DNA from: Cyathus striatus
Taxonomy: Eukaryota > Basidiomycota > Agaricomycetes > Agaricales > Nidulariaceae
Length of the DNA stretch: 64,000 nucleotides
Assembly (NCBI GenBank): GCA_025738555.1
Contig: JAOVFP010000008.1
Coordinates: forward strand, 3,472,001 to 3,536,000
Direction of reading: 5' to 3'
This document shows positions 11,681 to 24,440 of the stretch, one piece after another. The notes beneath the pieces are model-generated. The model saw only the letters and a program-made list of their open reading frames with translations, was not told the DNA's origin and searched no databases. The position numbers and the translations under genes were made by a program. The first letter of the stretch is position 1; every line of letters starts with the position of its first letter.

Positions 11681-12762
11681 TCATAGAGAATATAACGGAT
11701 CATCTGGATACCTTTGTTTTGGATGGATGCCACTAACCATATATTGCATCGCGGTGCGCAGTGCATGGAGTGATATACGACATTCGTTATCAGCCGTGTC
11801 ACTTTCGGACGATGACACCTCTGACGAATCTGAATCTAAATCCAATTCCGAACCAGAAGTCGAACCAGAAGTCGAGTTTGAATCCGAACCCTGATCCTGC
11901 TGTGCTCGCAGACACACTCCACATCTACCAACATCTGGCATATCAAATTTCAGAAACCATGTCACATACTGTTGTGCCGCCTCCCATCCCTTCAACACCT
12001 TCACAATCTCCTCCCTAGGTAACACCAATTTGTCTGCTTCTGTCTCTTTCATATTCATCTTTCAATAATATTCCTGAACCCAAAATGAAATTCGTCCTTG
12101 TAAGATTTGGGAAGGCATGTACCTTGACAAATCATAATATGCCGCGGGTGGATAAATCCTAAGGAAATCAAATTTTGGAGGTAGGGAATGATAATGCGGA
12201 GTGGGGAATGTAATATCGCGGTATATACTTCCCCGAAGGAATCCTACAATCGTTTTCATGCCTGTCCCAGGAACCAAGATCAGCAGGGAAGTCATGAGCG
12301 ATTTGGGTAATGCATTGCTGTTGGAGGTGATGGAAAAAATGTTTGGTGCTTAGCACAAGAGTAGACAGTAGGCCGAGGTACATGTTTAGTATGGGTGCTG
12401 TTGGATACCTGTAAAATAGGGTTTTAGTTGTAAGGAATGGAGGAGCAAAAGTGGACATACAGTCCATCATAAACTGCTTCTAAGAACGACTTCATGTCTA
12501 TAGAATCATCTCCGTACATCTCAGTATATGTGCATCCATTTATCCTGATGTATCCTTCTTTCCCTTTACTTTCAGATTGAGGAAGTGTAAGTAGTGAACT
12601 GAACACCTCTGAGTGTCTTGCTAAGACACCGGAATAAACTTTGAATGCAGTGTTGGCGCAGACGATGATGAAATCTCCATTTTTAAAGTAGATTTTGCTT
12701 GAGCGCGTTAGAATGCGTGGGTTTGGTGGAGTACGGAGGAAGAGTGGCGATGTGGTGGTCAT
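11681..12762 (-). CDS. BTB/POZ domain protein (last junction unresolved, may be broken)
   Basis: Minus-strand gene. Exon 1 (12762-12461) encodes the BTB/POZ core: IYFKNGDFIIVCANTAFKVY then LARHSEVFSSLLTLPQ, the usual Agaricomycete BTB pattern. Exon 2 (12408-12229) continues in phase (DGLYPTAPILNMYLGLL, helical BACK-like part), and exon 3 (12158-12123) reads KIYPPAAYYDLSR. The C-terminal segment 12058-11681 reads LVLPREEIVKVLKGWEAAQQYV, a spaced CGVC pair and a Ser/Asp-rich tract. I could not find a canonical acceptor joining exon 3 to this segment in phase, so either an unusual intron or a frameshift lies near 12060-12122. BTB proteins dimerise and often serve as CUL3 adaptors. The target is unknown. 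Confidence 0.65.
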
Positions 12763-13615
12763 AGCACAATGCTAATCAACCACGAAAGTCTCAGATCTCA
12801 AAGAGAGGTTTGAGTGTGTCTCATAATACGTATGATAAATATATGATTTCACTATTGTTATATATGTCTTAGTTAAGAGTGTAAACTTTATAGGAAAACT
12901 TGATAGCTCACCCCAACTTGGTCGACAATTCCCCATGACATGGGGATACATGATCAGTAGTCCTCGCAGCCCAAATTGAAGATTTCTACTATATGATCAG
13001 CTCTGTTGGAGTTCATCAGGGAAATAAAATGGAAAGTAATAGTAAGACGTGAAAGAAATTGAACGAGTATTCCTCAATGTAGTGTCCAGCCTGGGTACGT
13101 TGGGGGTACGCTGTAGAAGTTGTCTGGCCTTGTCATTTGACCAACATTTGACTGGTTATTTGTATTGGATGGAGCTCCGTTGAGTCACTAGATGGGTACA
13201 ACTAGTAAGATGGGTTTTGGACGTCTTGCCTTGGTGCACGCAATCGTACAATTAGCCTTGTATATATACATGTTCGTGTACACAGAAGCGAACGACTTTT
13301 CAAATTTTAAACTTCGTTAACGCCAGGTTCAAAATAAGCGAAGTCATAAAATTCCCAGGGTTCAAACGCGTTCATCAACACCGTCCCGCACGATGAGCAA
13401 GAGGGCTAGAAGAGAACTAGCGACTATAGCAAGGCTACTACGACATACCAACTAGATAATTTACAATCTATTCGTGTTCAAACTTCTCCGAAACGGATAA
13501 AACTCCTTCTAAAAACTTCTATTTTCAACTTGTGCCATATGGACATGGGAAGCAAGCTCCGCGCAATGTCGCTTACTATCTACCCGACGGGAGACCTTGA
13601 CTTCTGGCCACCACC
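12763..13615. other. Intergenic between divergent genes
   Basis: Contains the divergent upstream regions of the BTB gene (minus) and the carboxypeptidase gene (plus). No gene seen. A TATATATACA run lies at about 13261, too far from the 13616 ATG to call as its TATA box. Confidence 0.4.
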
Positions 13616-15979
13616 ATGCTACTACTCAGCACCCCAGCGCTCCTCACTATATCTCTAGGTCTCTTCAGCACGACCAACGCGTTCCAAACACCCTTCAGCG
13701 CTGAATCATATGGTACGCTGTCATGTTATCCGCTCCCAACGAGTGTCTTACAAGCAGCAGACAGCCAGCTCTTCACCCCACTCGAGTCGCTCTCGCACCT
13801 CTCTACGAACGAATACACGGCCCTCAGTCACCCTCTATTCCCCAAGTACGGTGTGAGGATCAAGAAAACGGGAGGATGGTGCGATCCCGATGCCAAGTAT
13901 GTTTCATCTCTCTCTCTATGCGAAAGCTCAGGCTGACATCTCTTTCAAAGCGGCTACACTGGTTACATCGATATACAAGCTCGCCACCTCTTCTTCTACT
14001 TCTTCGAGTCGCGTAATGACCCCGCCAAGGACGACGTCATCTTCTGGACGAATGGAGGGCCGGGGTGTTCATCTTCTCTTGGGTTACTCATGGAGCTCGG
14101 TGAGTACGCACACGCGAGAACGCGTTCTGTGTTCCTGTTTGCGTCCTCAACGGTTTACTAACGGTAGTTTAGGCCCTTGTTCTCTCACTTCCTCGAACAC
14201 GACGAAGCCCAACCCACATTCTTGGAATGCCAACGCGAACATCTTCTTCGTCGATCAACCTATTGGTGTAGGGTTCTCTTATGCTGATTATGGAGAGACC
14301 GTTGTGAGTACTCTTTTGCTGTCATTGGATTTTATTGTTTCCTTCGTTCCTTTCTGCTTCTGGCGGTGCTATCTTGTCGTTCATTTCCGCCTGCGGTTTC
14401 TTTGGGCAGCTGTCTATCTGGGCCCTGGGGCTTCTCTGCGTGCTTTTGTTTTCACTCTACTGCGGCACCCTTTCTCCCTGACGTCTTGTTTGTATGCGAT
14501 TCTAGTGTTATGTGGAGCTGCTCTTCCGTACCAGCTTTCTTATTCTCTTTCGGGGGCTTTTCCTCTGGTAGGCTTGCTTAGCTTGTAGTGCCACATGCGT
14601 CGCATAACCCACCCTTCTTTGCATTGAACGTCTTGACGCATTTCTGACTGTCTCTCCTAGGGCTCAACTCCAGAAGCAGCTCAAGACATCGCAGCCTTCG
14701 TGGCCATCTTCTTCTCCCACTTCTCCAGCTTCCAAGGTAGACCATTCCACATGGCTGGTGAATCATACGGTGTATGTTCTTTCTTCGTTACTATCCCCGA
14801 TGATGTCTTGGGTATAGGTCGTAATCGAGCACTAACACATCATGTAGGGCCGCTACGTACCCTTGTTTGCCGCTGCTGTTTACGACCAGAATGCTCTCCT
14901 TGGGCTAGCAAAGCTGCCGAAGATCAATCTGCAGAGTATTATGATTGGTGCCTCTCGTGCCTCGTTGGGTTGAAGTTGTTTACTGACCTATATTGACCCG
15001 CATAGGCAATGGGATAACGGACTTCTACACCCTGGTTGAGTCATACTATACTATGACTTGCACCGGCGCGTCGATAGATCCTATAGTAAACGTTGCGTGA
15101 GTTGCATAATTTGGTTATTCTTTACGTTGTTGCATGCTGATGTTGCTATGTGATTAGCTCCTGTGTTAGAATGAAACAAGCTGTATGTACCTCTTTTGAG
15201 CGTGCATGAAGTCAGATCTGACAATGTCACCATCTAGATTCCGAGATGTAAAAAGTGGCTCAAAGAAAGCTGCATCGATTCCTACGATGCTATTAATTGC
15301 GCTGCTGCATATACCTTCTGCGACACTGAGTTAGGAACGCCTTTCTGGCTTGCCGGCGAGGAAACTCTTCCCCTATCTATTTCCCAAGGTGCTAACGAGT
15401 ATGTTTACATAGAACGAAACCCATACGACATAAGCCGTTCCTGCAGTGCCGAGGAGCTCGGCACTACTCTTTGCTACCCCATCATCGAGCAAGTCATCTT
15501 CTCTTAGACTCTTCCTCTCTTTACTCCATGCTGACACCCTTCTCAGAAACATCGCCTCCTACCTCTCCCTCCCTTACGTGCGAGATACCCTCGGTGTCGA
15601 TTCCAGTGTCCCCGTGAACTTCTCGAGCTGCTCGCCAAGCGTTGCGCATACCTTTGCACTCTCCCAAGACGAATTACAGCCTGGTACGAAAGACTACGTC
15701 GAAGCTCTTCTCCAGCACGGCATCAAAGCGCTCATCTACGTCGGCAACCTCGACTGGATATGTAACTGGGTTGGTAACGAGGCATGGACTGCTGAAATGA
15801 GTCAGAATGGTACCGAGCTAAGAGCTTGGGAGGTTGATGGGAAGAGGGCAGGACTGACGAGGTCCGATGGGAGGTTGACGTTTGTGACTGTTGAGGGGGC
15901 TGGGCATATGGTTCCGTATGATAAGCCTAGGGAGGCTGCGGTGCTTGTTGAGCGGTGGTTGAAGGGCGAAGAGATCTGA
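13616..15979 (+). CDS. Secreted S10 serine carboxypeptidase, intact copy
   Basis: Ten exons: 13616-13896, 13951-14099, 14173-14303, 14661-14771, 14848-14947, 15006-15096, 15158-15182, 15238-15355, 15413-15488 and 15547-15979, giving 504 residues. The start gives a signal peptide ([16 protein letters not shown]...TNA). Active-site parts are all present: oxyanion segment NGGPGCSSS (exon 2), nucleophile GESYG (end of exon 4), catalytic Asp in GNLDWICNW and His in GAGHMVPYD (exon 10). It should remove C-terminal residues from peptides at acid pH, extracellularly or in the vacuole. The intron after 15488 has a GC donor (GCAAGT) and is needed to avoid a TAG. The intron 15356-15412 would also use GC (GCGAGG) but is 57 bp and open, so it may instead be retained. 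The third intron (14304-14660) is unusually long and could hide annotation error. Confidence 0.88.
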
Positions 15980-16689
15980 TATTGGAAGGTGGAAGGAGAT
16001 ACGTTTGTCCGATGTTTTGAGAATAGGAATCATGACGGTTAGGAGAAAGTCCATAGCTAACGGGAGCTATACTCATTTTAATTGAGTTATTGTATCGTGT
16101 GTGCTTCGTTAGGCGCATGGGATCGAGACAAGAATTATACCAGTGATATTCTACCAGGATGAAGCGATTGGAAGTTCATACCTCGGGTATCACGGACAAC
16201 ATCATTCATGTCAGAGATAGATCAGAGAATGGCAGCGACTCCTTTGTATCTATCAATTGCTATGTTGCGAATTTCTTCTGCAAGAACAAGATTGCTGGAC
16301 CATTTTTGACCGCTAGTATGGACTCCTTCTCTCCACCCTAATATCTCGATAGCGAGTGTGGTATGAATAACTTGCAGCCGTTATGACGCAACTCTCCCCT
16401 GTAGTATCGATGAGCCGACCAAGTCGCTCTGCTACTAGTATCCCATAACCTAGTTCGTTTTGCCTTCTACTTTCTCCTAACTGCTAACCTCCTCCATAGG
16501 TACAGTCTCTTACATATCCTAGCCTAGCACCAGACACATCCAACTAAGCATTGACCCTACGCTCTAAACTTAACCTCCTGTAACATGGCTCCCTTGAATG
16601 GCTTCAACGCTGTCCATGACACTCACGAGCCGGGAATGAAGGAGTACGGAAGCCCTCCGAATTTCAGCCGGGAGAGTATAAATAATATA
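15980..16689. other. Intergenic
   Basis: 3' flank of the carboxypeptidase gene. No gene or repeat ends recognised before the inverted-repeat element at 16690. Confidence 0.4.
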
Positions 16690-17722
16690 TAGTGCTGCTG
16701 TGAGGTGAGTTGCCCTCGATGCTGAGGTGCCTCGAGGTGCCCAAAATGGAAATTGTGGCGCCTCAAGGTACCTTGGAAACACCGAGGCTAAGGTTGGCCT
16801 TGAGGTCCGAGACCAAACAGAAACAAGCGATATTCTGTCACCTGATTGGCTGTTATCACCGACCAGTGCTCAACTTCAAGACTAAAGTAGTACATTGTGA
16901 CGCGCATCCAGCTTCAATCACTTCGTTGATGCACTGTGTTGTGCGCCCCATAACGCTCTCTTCGTTTATTTTTCTTCGTCATATGCTATACTGCTCTGTC
17001 ATATATTACCAATATATTAGCATTATAATTGAGGCCGTAGCTCTTAGTTCACGGTATCATGAAGCACCCGAGCCGCACTTGAAAGTCCAAACTGCAATAT
17101 CTTTGAAATTACTTGAGCGAATTGTAGCCATATATCTGCTAAGTTATACTAGAGCTATCTACCCACTCTCAGTCTCTCACCATGTCGAGTCATTGCACTA
17201 GATGTACTTCCGGTTCAAGCCTCTGCAGTGCCATGTGAACGCGTATTTTTGTCAAGCAAGGAGACTGATAGTCACCGCTGATTGTGTTTAGATTCAGACA
17301 TGATGGAAAAACTGCAAATTCTAAAGTATTTAACACGCTCTCTACGTCTCAATTTCACAGAAGATCTTTTGGCTACTGAGACTGAATGTGCTACAGTGAT
17401 AGACCTTGACTCTTCCATTATACAGAATATGATTGTTACCGGGGAGGTTGATGCTTTGGAATCGCTTATAGATAACTCTAATAACATGTAATTAATTAAA
17501 TTCTCAAGATACGTTCTTCCTTTTAACATGAATCAATTTATTGTTTGTATGAACTTGTTGAGACACAACCAGTGAAACTAAAACCGCTGTGGTGAGAGGA
17601 TTATGTCATATATTACAAATGCGGTGCATTAAAATCGAGGTGCCTTGGTTATACCTCGAGGCACCTTGATCTCAATTAGCCGAGAGCTTGGATGACATTG
17701 GAAGCAACTCACAGCAGCACTA
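16690..17722. mobile_element. Non-autonomous inverted-repeat element, about 1.03 kb
   Basis: Ends are inverted copies: TAGTGCTGCTGTGAGGTGAG at the left and the complement of CAACTCACAGCAGCACTA at the right. Both subterminal zones hold the word GGTGCCTCGAGGT in various orientations (16725-16800 and 17635-17670), as in hAT-type elements that carry transposase-binding subterminal repeats. I found no clear target duplication. An internal 69-residue frame (17282-17491) is unrecognised and may be captured or residual sequence. Confidence 0.65.
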
Positions 17723-17939
17723 AATTGTATCGTATTCTTGTATCACCAGGTTTGACTTCCCCTATTGCTGTAACCACATACGTAGATATATTTATTCGAA
17801 GCTATGCCAACCAAATAGATGCCTACAGTACATGGTCTCGGTGATAAATCTATCACGTCGAGGCAGCTACTGCAGCGTTTCTCGTTCAACCATTTATTCG
17901 GTCACCATCTCAAAGATTCAGATTTCCCATCCACGCAAA

Positions 17940-20900
17940 ATGCACTGGACAATTTGCTCATTCGTTCTGGCTTTGTTAGCAGGACTGGTAGCGAGCCAAT
18001 TACTCTCCGAACTTCCTCTTATTATCAAATCCCCCTACATGCAATATTGGATAGATGCCGGTAGTGTCTCGCTGCCTAACGGTGCATGGCCATTATTTTG
18101 GACTGGACATGTAGGTTTCAGTGCTTATATATCGTACACTTCGCTCATTCGCGTTAGACCACCGGATGGACATCATACATTCAAGTAGACGGCACTACAT
18201 ATCAGTGGTCCGAAAAGGGTTTTCCAGCTAATAGGCCAAACCTAACCGCCACAATGGTCACCCCTACTAGAACAATATTATCTTTCGTGGCAGGTCCTAT
18301 GGCTTTTAATGCTACTTATTTAAGCCCTCTAGATGTATGTTCCAAGTGGCCAAATCTAATGTGGAATTATCTAATTCAAATCTTCGCCAGCCTACAGATT
18401 TAGTGCGGCAATCACTGCCTTTCGGCTACTTGTATCTGGATGCCTGGTCCCTTGATGGAAATGCTCACGCTGTTAGGTTTTACTTAGATACAACAGGTGG
18501 TAAGTGCGTGCCAAATTCTATACATGAGCTATTGCCTAATGCAACAGCATAGAACCACTGACAGCTGACATTAATGACGAGGTTCAATGGAATACAGCAC
18601 AAATAGGAAACGCCGTGTATCATTCCATGCATCTAACAACTATGCAGTCAATGACAGAAGTTGCAGACATCGCCAGAGATAGCACGTTATATTTTGCTAT
18701 GGAGAATGTACGTTACAACTTGCCACTTTTCTCGTTCCTGTATATTGAGGCTTATCTTTCAGAGACCGGATATGACTTGGCAATCTGGCGGCAACGCCAC
18801 CGATGTACGTACGAAGTTTGATACAGGTGGCTCGTCGCTACCGGACGCCGTGGACACCAGTCCCGGAATAGTTGGCGAGTGAGCAGGAGTCACCTCTGGT
18901 ATAGGATAAGTAACAAGTACTGATTTTCCGATTTTTGAAGCGGTTGGCCTGTTCTTTCGTTTCTAGTTGACCTAGGAAATATCACACAGACAAGCAACTC
19001 TGTATGCCTAGTTACTGGCTTAGTCAGGGATCCTGTGATACAGTATACAATATCTGGAAGCATTCAAGTCCGCAGATCATATTATTGGAGTGCCTACGAC
19101 ACCATAGACGATATTGTACGTATTTAACTCTAACAGTGTTAACGCAAGGTTGAGTGCCACAATACTTAGATTCGAGATGTCATCGCAAAATTTGACGATG
19201 TGAGATCTAAAGCCATTGACTTTGATAATAAGATTTTGGCGGATGGAAGTGCAATATCATCGAAATACAACGATTTGCTCTCATTTTCCCTTCGAATGGT
19301 ATTCGGTGCAATGGATATTACAATTCCAAAATTGGATATGTCGGACGTAAAGATCTTCATGAAGGATATTGGTTCGTCTGGGTGCGTACTCGTGTTCAAC
19401 ATATATTAATTTGTCTTACGGTGATCAATTCACTCCAGTCGTGTAAATCCGGTTGAAGTCATTTACGCAGCTTTGCCAGCTATTCTATATTTCAACTCGA
19501 CACTCACTGGTTCGCTGTTAGAACCACTTCTTGAGTACCAAAACTCTTCCAATTATAAGAATGTGTATGCAGCTCCAGATCTTGGTACGCACAACACAGC
19601 TTTTTAAATAGGACTCTATGTATTCTCATAAAAATGGACAGGAATTACTTATTCTAATGTTCTGGGTAATTCTTCTGATACTACAGAGCTCGCCTTAGAA
19701 AGTTGGTTGTTGTTGTGAACGACTTCATTCAATTGATTAAAAATTAACTGTATTATTAGACTGTGGCAACATGTTGATCATGACGTTGGCTCATGCATTG
19801 AAAAGCGGAGATGGCTCATTAATCTACCGCTATGTACATTGAACCATTATTGGTCATGTATTTCTGATGAACTCACCAAGAGCACTTGCAGTACAATTTG
19901 TTGAAAGAATGGGCTGACTACCTTGAAAAGAACACGCTTCATCCAGCAGGATAGTGAGTTGATTTGTTGCGGAGTCAATGCATGTAAATGTCACTGACCA
20001 TCAAAATGAAGTGTAAGTGCTGATGGGGAAAATAATCCTAACCTATCCAATCTCGCCCTTAAAGGCATTTTAGGGCTAGATGCAATGGGAAAAATAAGCA
20101 GTGTAACTGGGAACTCAGCTGATGCTTCACATTATGAAGTTCATTACATTTTTTGCTGTCACTTTTAAATGCTTACCTTTCAACAGTCCCAGGCTCAGAA
20201 CTATTACAACAAATGGGAAATTTTAGCTGTATCTCTGGGCCATATAACCTCTGTTTATGGGGATGCATCCAACTGGGGTCTTGTTTATAACCTCTATGCC
20301 GCAAAACTATTGGGCTCAAATCTCATCAGTGACCAGGTAAGAATAGAAATTTATCAATTTGTCGAGTTGAAATGTTAGTATATTCAAGCTCTATACAAAT
20401 CAATCGCAATTTTATGCCTCCCAAGTTGGCAAAGGTAAGAAAGGTGATCCCAGATTTTGAATTTATGTTCTTATTTCCATCATAGCACCGAAATTTGGAC
20501 TTCCTTACGATACTAATGATCCTGGGAAAGCAAAATCACGTAGGTTAGCTACTGAACTGGTTAAGTTGTTATCTTATCTGTTGAACAAGATTGGACCATG
20601 TTCACGGCTGCCGCGCTATCGGATACTTCGCTCAGGGATTCTTTGATTGGGATGGTGTGGCAGAGAGCTTCCTTGAATGATTCAATTTCGTTTCCGACGA
20701 CGTATGATCCTACTACAGGAAAAGCTATTACTGGAGTTGCAAGGCATGTCTATTATTTATCCACAAAAGTATCTCGCTAATCTATATGAATGAATAGTGC
20801 AGCGCAAGGAGCAATGTTTGCACCACTAGCACTTAAGTAAGATCACTATTTTATTGACTTGTTCATTGTTAATTAATTATGTTTTAGTATTGCTAGTCAA

Positions 20901-21371
20901 GCAATCTCGGGCCCCCCATCAACTCTATCTGGCACTATGAAAGTCAAGACGAATGTTAGTGCAATTGTTGGTGGCGTAGTTGGGGGTGTAGTTGGATTCG
21001 TTTCTCTTCTTGGACTGGCAATTCTTATTCGCCGGCAGAGGCGGCATTCATCATTCAACATGAACGAAGCTTCCATTTATCAGCCGTTCTCGCATCTGGT
21101 ACCAAATTACGAGTCGAGTGCCCCACTCCCCACTTCCAACCACGCCATTCATTCGTCAAAAAGTGCGGCTTCTCCGCCACAGGTAGATTCCACAGCAAGT
21201 GCCCCACTGAGCGGCACCGGTGGTCCCAGTTCGGATTTTCGAACGGAAATTGAGCAATTGCGACGTGATGTGTCTGCACTACGGACTGAGCGTCTCCAGG
21301 ACATAGAACCTCCTCCATTGTATGACTTTAATAGTCCTCGTATGGAGGGGAATTCCAGTGGTTCTGACTGA
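17940..21371 (+). CDS. Glutaminase 1 (DUF5127/DUF4965/DUF1793 type), membrane anchored
   Basis: Eighteen exons: 17940-18110, 18158-18334, 18391-18499, 18553-18707, 18763-18878, 18941-19115, 19170-19381, 19439-19584, 19642-19701, 19760-19833, 19892-19953, 20012-20138, 20187-20336, 20389-20434, 20486-20539, 20590-20743, 20798-20836 and 20888-21371. They sum to 837 codons including stop. The order of motifs follows fungal glutaminase A: signal peptide ending near VASQ, SPYMQYWIDAG, GPMAFNATYLSP, RPDMTWQSGG, WPVLSFLVDLGN, YYWSAYDTIDD, NPNLSNLALKGILGLDAM, HITSVYGDASNWGLVYNLYA. After the catalytic region come a Gly/Val-rich membrane helix (IVGGVVGGVVGFVSLLGLAI) and RRQRRH, then a Ser/Pro-rich tail with an EFEQLRRDVSALR-like heptad stretch. 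It likely hydrolyses glutamine to glutamate and ammonia at the cell surface. The intron after 20743 has a GC donor, conserved in both paralogues. Confidence 0.88.
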
Positions 21372-22590
21372 CCGAGAGGCCAATAATTTGTCTGGTGGGA
21401 TGGTGGTTCTACCTCATGCTAGGAAACGGTAATTACGGTAAATAAAGCTAGTTGTGTTTTCTGCTGCTTTGTATAAGATTTTTATGTTTGTATCGCGTTA
21501 GTTTCTGCTCTTTAATTAACTTTGAAGCAATAATTTATTGCATATTTGTAAATCAACACTACGACGCAAAGATGCCATATGAGCTCACCAGTTGCAAAGA
21601 GGGCACCGCGGCGAAGGCAGTTTAAAAGGGCGATAGCAACGTCTGACAGTTCATAGAGATGTCTTTCTCTCCCATGGATAGATCTATAAACCACATTCAA
21701 CATCATCATTATTTATAGCTAAAAAGGATTAGGATCGTCGAAGAAGTCACTCTCTAGAAGCAGATGTCTGCCTTCAGCAATTCATCTCCAATGCACCCTT
21801 CGTGGATCTCATTTGTCTCATATAAACAGGTTGATCTGGAGGCTCTGAGAAGTGCAATCCGATGAAAATTGACGGATAAATGATCATCGGAACGCTATAC
21901 GGTGAAATGGATATAACATGTAGTACCGCCCTCATTTTCCAGGGTTCTTCTATGGCGGGCCTGGTAAATGGCTGTCGCGTCAATGAATGCCCTAGCAGAT
22001 AAATCACACTAGTAGGATGTAAATCATTATATATTTTGTTACCTATTTTTTGACGTTGGACATAAGCAGCGTTGAAGCAAGGTATCAGCCTGGGCCCACT
22101 GTTGAAAGTAGCACAGCTTCGGGTGCCCGTACAGACGGGGTAGAAGGAGGAAATCGACCTAGACTTGAAAATGCTGAATGGATATAAATTTGGTTAGATT
22201 AGCGTAATTTTGTTGCATGAGGAGTAAGAGTAACGAGAAAGGGGACAGTATAGAAATGAGTTGGACTCGTCGCAGACAAATTGGAGAGCGCATTCCCACG
22301 CTTGGGCGACGCCAAATTGGGCACTGAGCGCCTTCCCGCAACGGTAGTAACCATTCCCGGATTGCTCGCCAGACGCGACATGCAGTTGGGCTCAAACGTT
22401 CCCAATTATCGCCATGTTACTCACCATAGGACTCCTCCTTATCTCTTAGCACTCCTCGCGACCGGAACCACATCAGAGTTTAACAGGCAACAGCCCTTGC
22501 CTGAAATGCGAATCCCCAAGGTTTCACGTTATCCCGGCTTTCCACAGAAGAGCACGTCGTCTTCAGTCACTCATTTCACCACGAATTTGG
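21372..22590. other. Intergenic
   Basis: 3' flank of glutaminase 1 then unassigned sequence. No recognisable gene. Confidence 0.4.
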
Positions 22591-22591
22591 A

Positions 22592-23340
22592 ATGAGAATA
22601 AGGATGACAGAGGGATGGTGTAATGATATCTTCAAGTACGTTACTTTTTCCCTCCAATATGGCTCTGCTAACGCGACATTTCCGAAGGGGTTACACTGGG
22701 CCTTGGCTACATCAACATCGACCACTGACACGCATCCTTCCAGTTCTTTGAATCGCAGAACGATCCCGGCAAGGATGTTGTAATCTTCTGTCTTAGTGGT
22801 CCTTTAGGGTACTCGCCTTCCGTTGGTGCACTTATGGAACTAGGTAGGTCATCTCCGTCCGACGCGTTACCTTTGTGCTTTGGGCGTAACTGACGTTCAA
22901 CTAGGTCCCTATATTCTCGCGTCCAATGGCAGCACAATCAGAAGTCCACACTCGTTAACCGTACACGCGAACGTGTTCTTCATCGACCACCCGATTGGTT
23001 TCGAATTCTCCCCTGCTACATACCAAGGGGATATAGTGAGTATAATTTTCTCTTGACCTCCCTCCCGGCCCGTTGTTATATCATACTCACATACCATCTT
23101 CCTCCATGTAGTCACCTATATATGCCTTCGCGGACTTCACCAGCTTCCGCGGTAGACCAGTCCATGTTGGCGGTGCATCCCGCGCTGTACGTATACCCAT
23201 CTATGGTCCCAGTCTCAATGGAAACGACTGACTCTAACGCGCTTCTACTTCTCAGGGCCGTCTGGTACCTATGTTCGCAAACGAAGTCCATGGTGTGAAG
23301 TTTGCGTTTGACGAGGTTGGATTGGAAGGGGCATTCGATC
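22592..23340 (+). pseudogene. S10 carboxypeptidase pseudogene 4 (diverged clade, truncated)
   Basis: Reads TEGWCNDIF, then after an intron-like gap the GYTG..YINID region with extra bases causing a frameshift, FQF-FES-type sequence, LSGPLGYSPSVGALMELG in place of [17 protein letters not shown], then NGSTIRSPHSLTVHANVFFIDHPIGF and FADFTSFRGRPVHVGGASRA, where GESYG is expected. Homology stops after GRLVPMFANEV near 23300. The altered oxyanion and nucleophile surroundings are shared in part with pseudogene 1. The serine is kept (GASRA) but no Asp/His half follows. Confidence 0.75.
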
Positions 23341-24440
23341 TCTAGCCGCCCAAGAGCCTTCGTGTGCGCGAATAGGTTTATTTCCTCCCAGCTTCGCATG
23401 TCGGATTGCGTCGAGATTCCTTTGGGGGCTGACTTCCGATATCTGGCGCACCGTGTCGACTTGGGGCGGCTCTCTGATGAAGTGGATTCCGAACGTGCGA
23501 AATAATAGTTGCAGTCCATGTTTTGAGCGAGATAGAGCTGATAGAAATCTGGGAGAACGGAACTTCTGGGATGTGTCGAGTGATTTGAAAAGCAACTAGG
23601 ATGTGTTAGTGGTTGACAGTTGCTTCAAAAAACTGGAGAGAAAAAACTTGTTTGTGCTTGGTTTGTGCAGAGACTTGGTGTTCAAAAAAAGAGCAAGGTT
23701 TTGAGGCGAGATATTTGCGCGAGTGTATAAAGCGAGTTTGGAGAGTAGAGGATGCGGTGAAGTTGGAAGTGCGGATACGGTGTATGAAGAAGATATGAAT
23801 GACGTTAACTTCCCGCAAACGCGAATTTAGCCAACGGAGTTAGAAATTAGAACTCCGAGTTCAAATCAGCTGGCCGTGATTGTATGTTTAGTGCCTGTCG
23901 GTCTTCGGATGTCCTGAGGCTGGACCCCGATTTCTGGACTGGGATGTGTGGTAAGCAGCTCTTGAATTCCAGCCAGCTTTATCGTCTTAGCGTCTCTCAC
24001 TGCTGTCACCAGTAACCGGAATCTCACCTCAGATCCTCGTAGCTCCAGCCGTCGACAACTGGCAGCCACTGTTTCGACTCGGATTACAACGTATCGTAAA
24101 CCAGTTCACTGTAAATAAAATTGCAGAAGTACGTCCTTCTTTCCTACTTGGATTATTTTGTATGATGCGAGCATTTTTGCTTAGCAGTACCCCAGCGCTA
24201 TACACGCTACATCATATTCAAGTTCGTCACGTTTCTGCTACTCCACCACGGATGATGCATGTGCTTGACACTGCGGGAACTTACCGGTGCCTTCCTAGAT
24301 ATCTCTAGGATTTCTAGCACGACCAATGCATTCTAAGCACTCTTCAGCGCAGTCAGCCCTGAAGGCCTGAAGCTTATTGTATGTTGTCGTATTATCCCTC
24401 TCCAGCCCACATCTTACCAGAAGCAGATTAGCCAGCTCTT
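23341..24440. other. Intergenic
   Basis: No gene assigned. Ordinary short open frames only. Confidence 0.35.

Noticed and set aside
12168..12295. Plus- and minus-strand alternative frames over the BTB gene
   Set aside because: They fall inside an intron and exon 2 of the minus-strand gene and lack any pattern.
23112..23595. Minus-strand frames opposite carboxypeptidase pseudogene 4
   Set aside because: Antisense of a recognised plus-strand S10 remnant, without family similarity.
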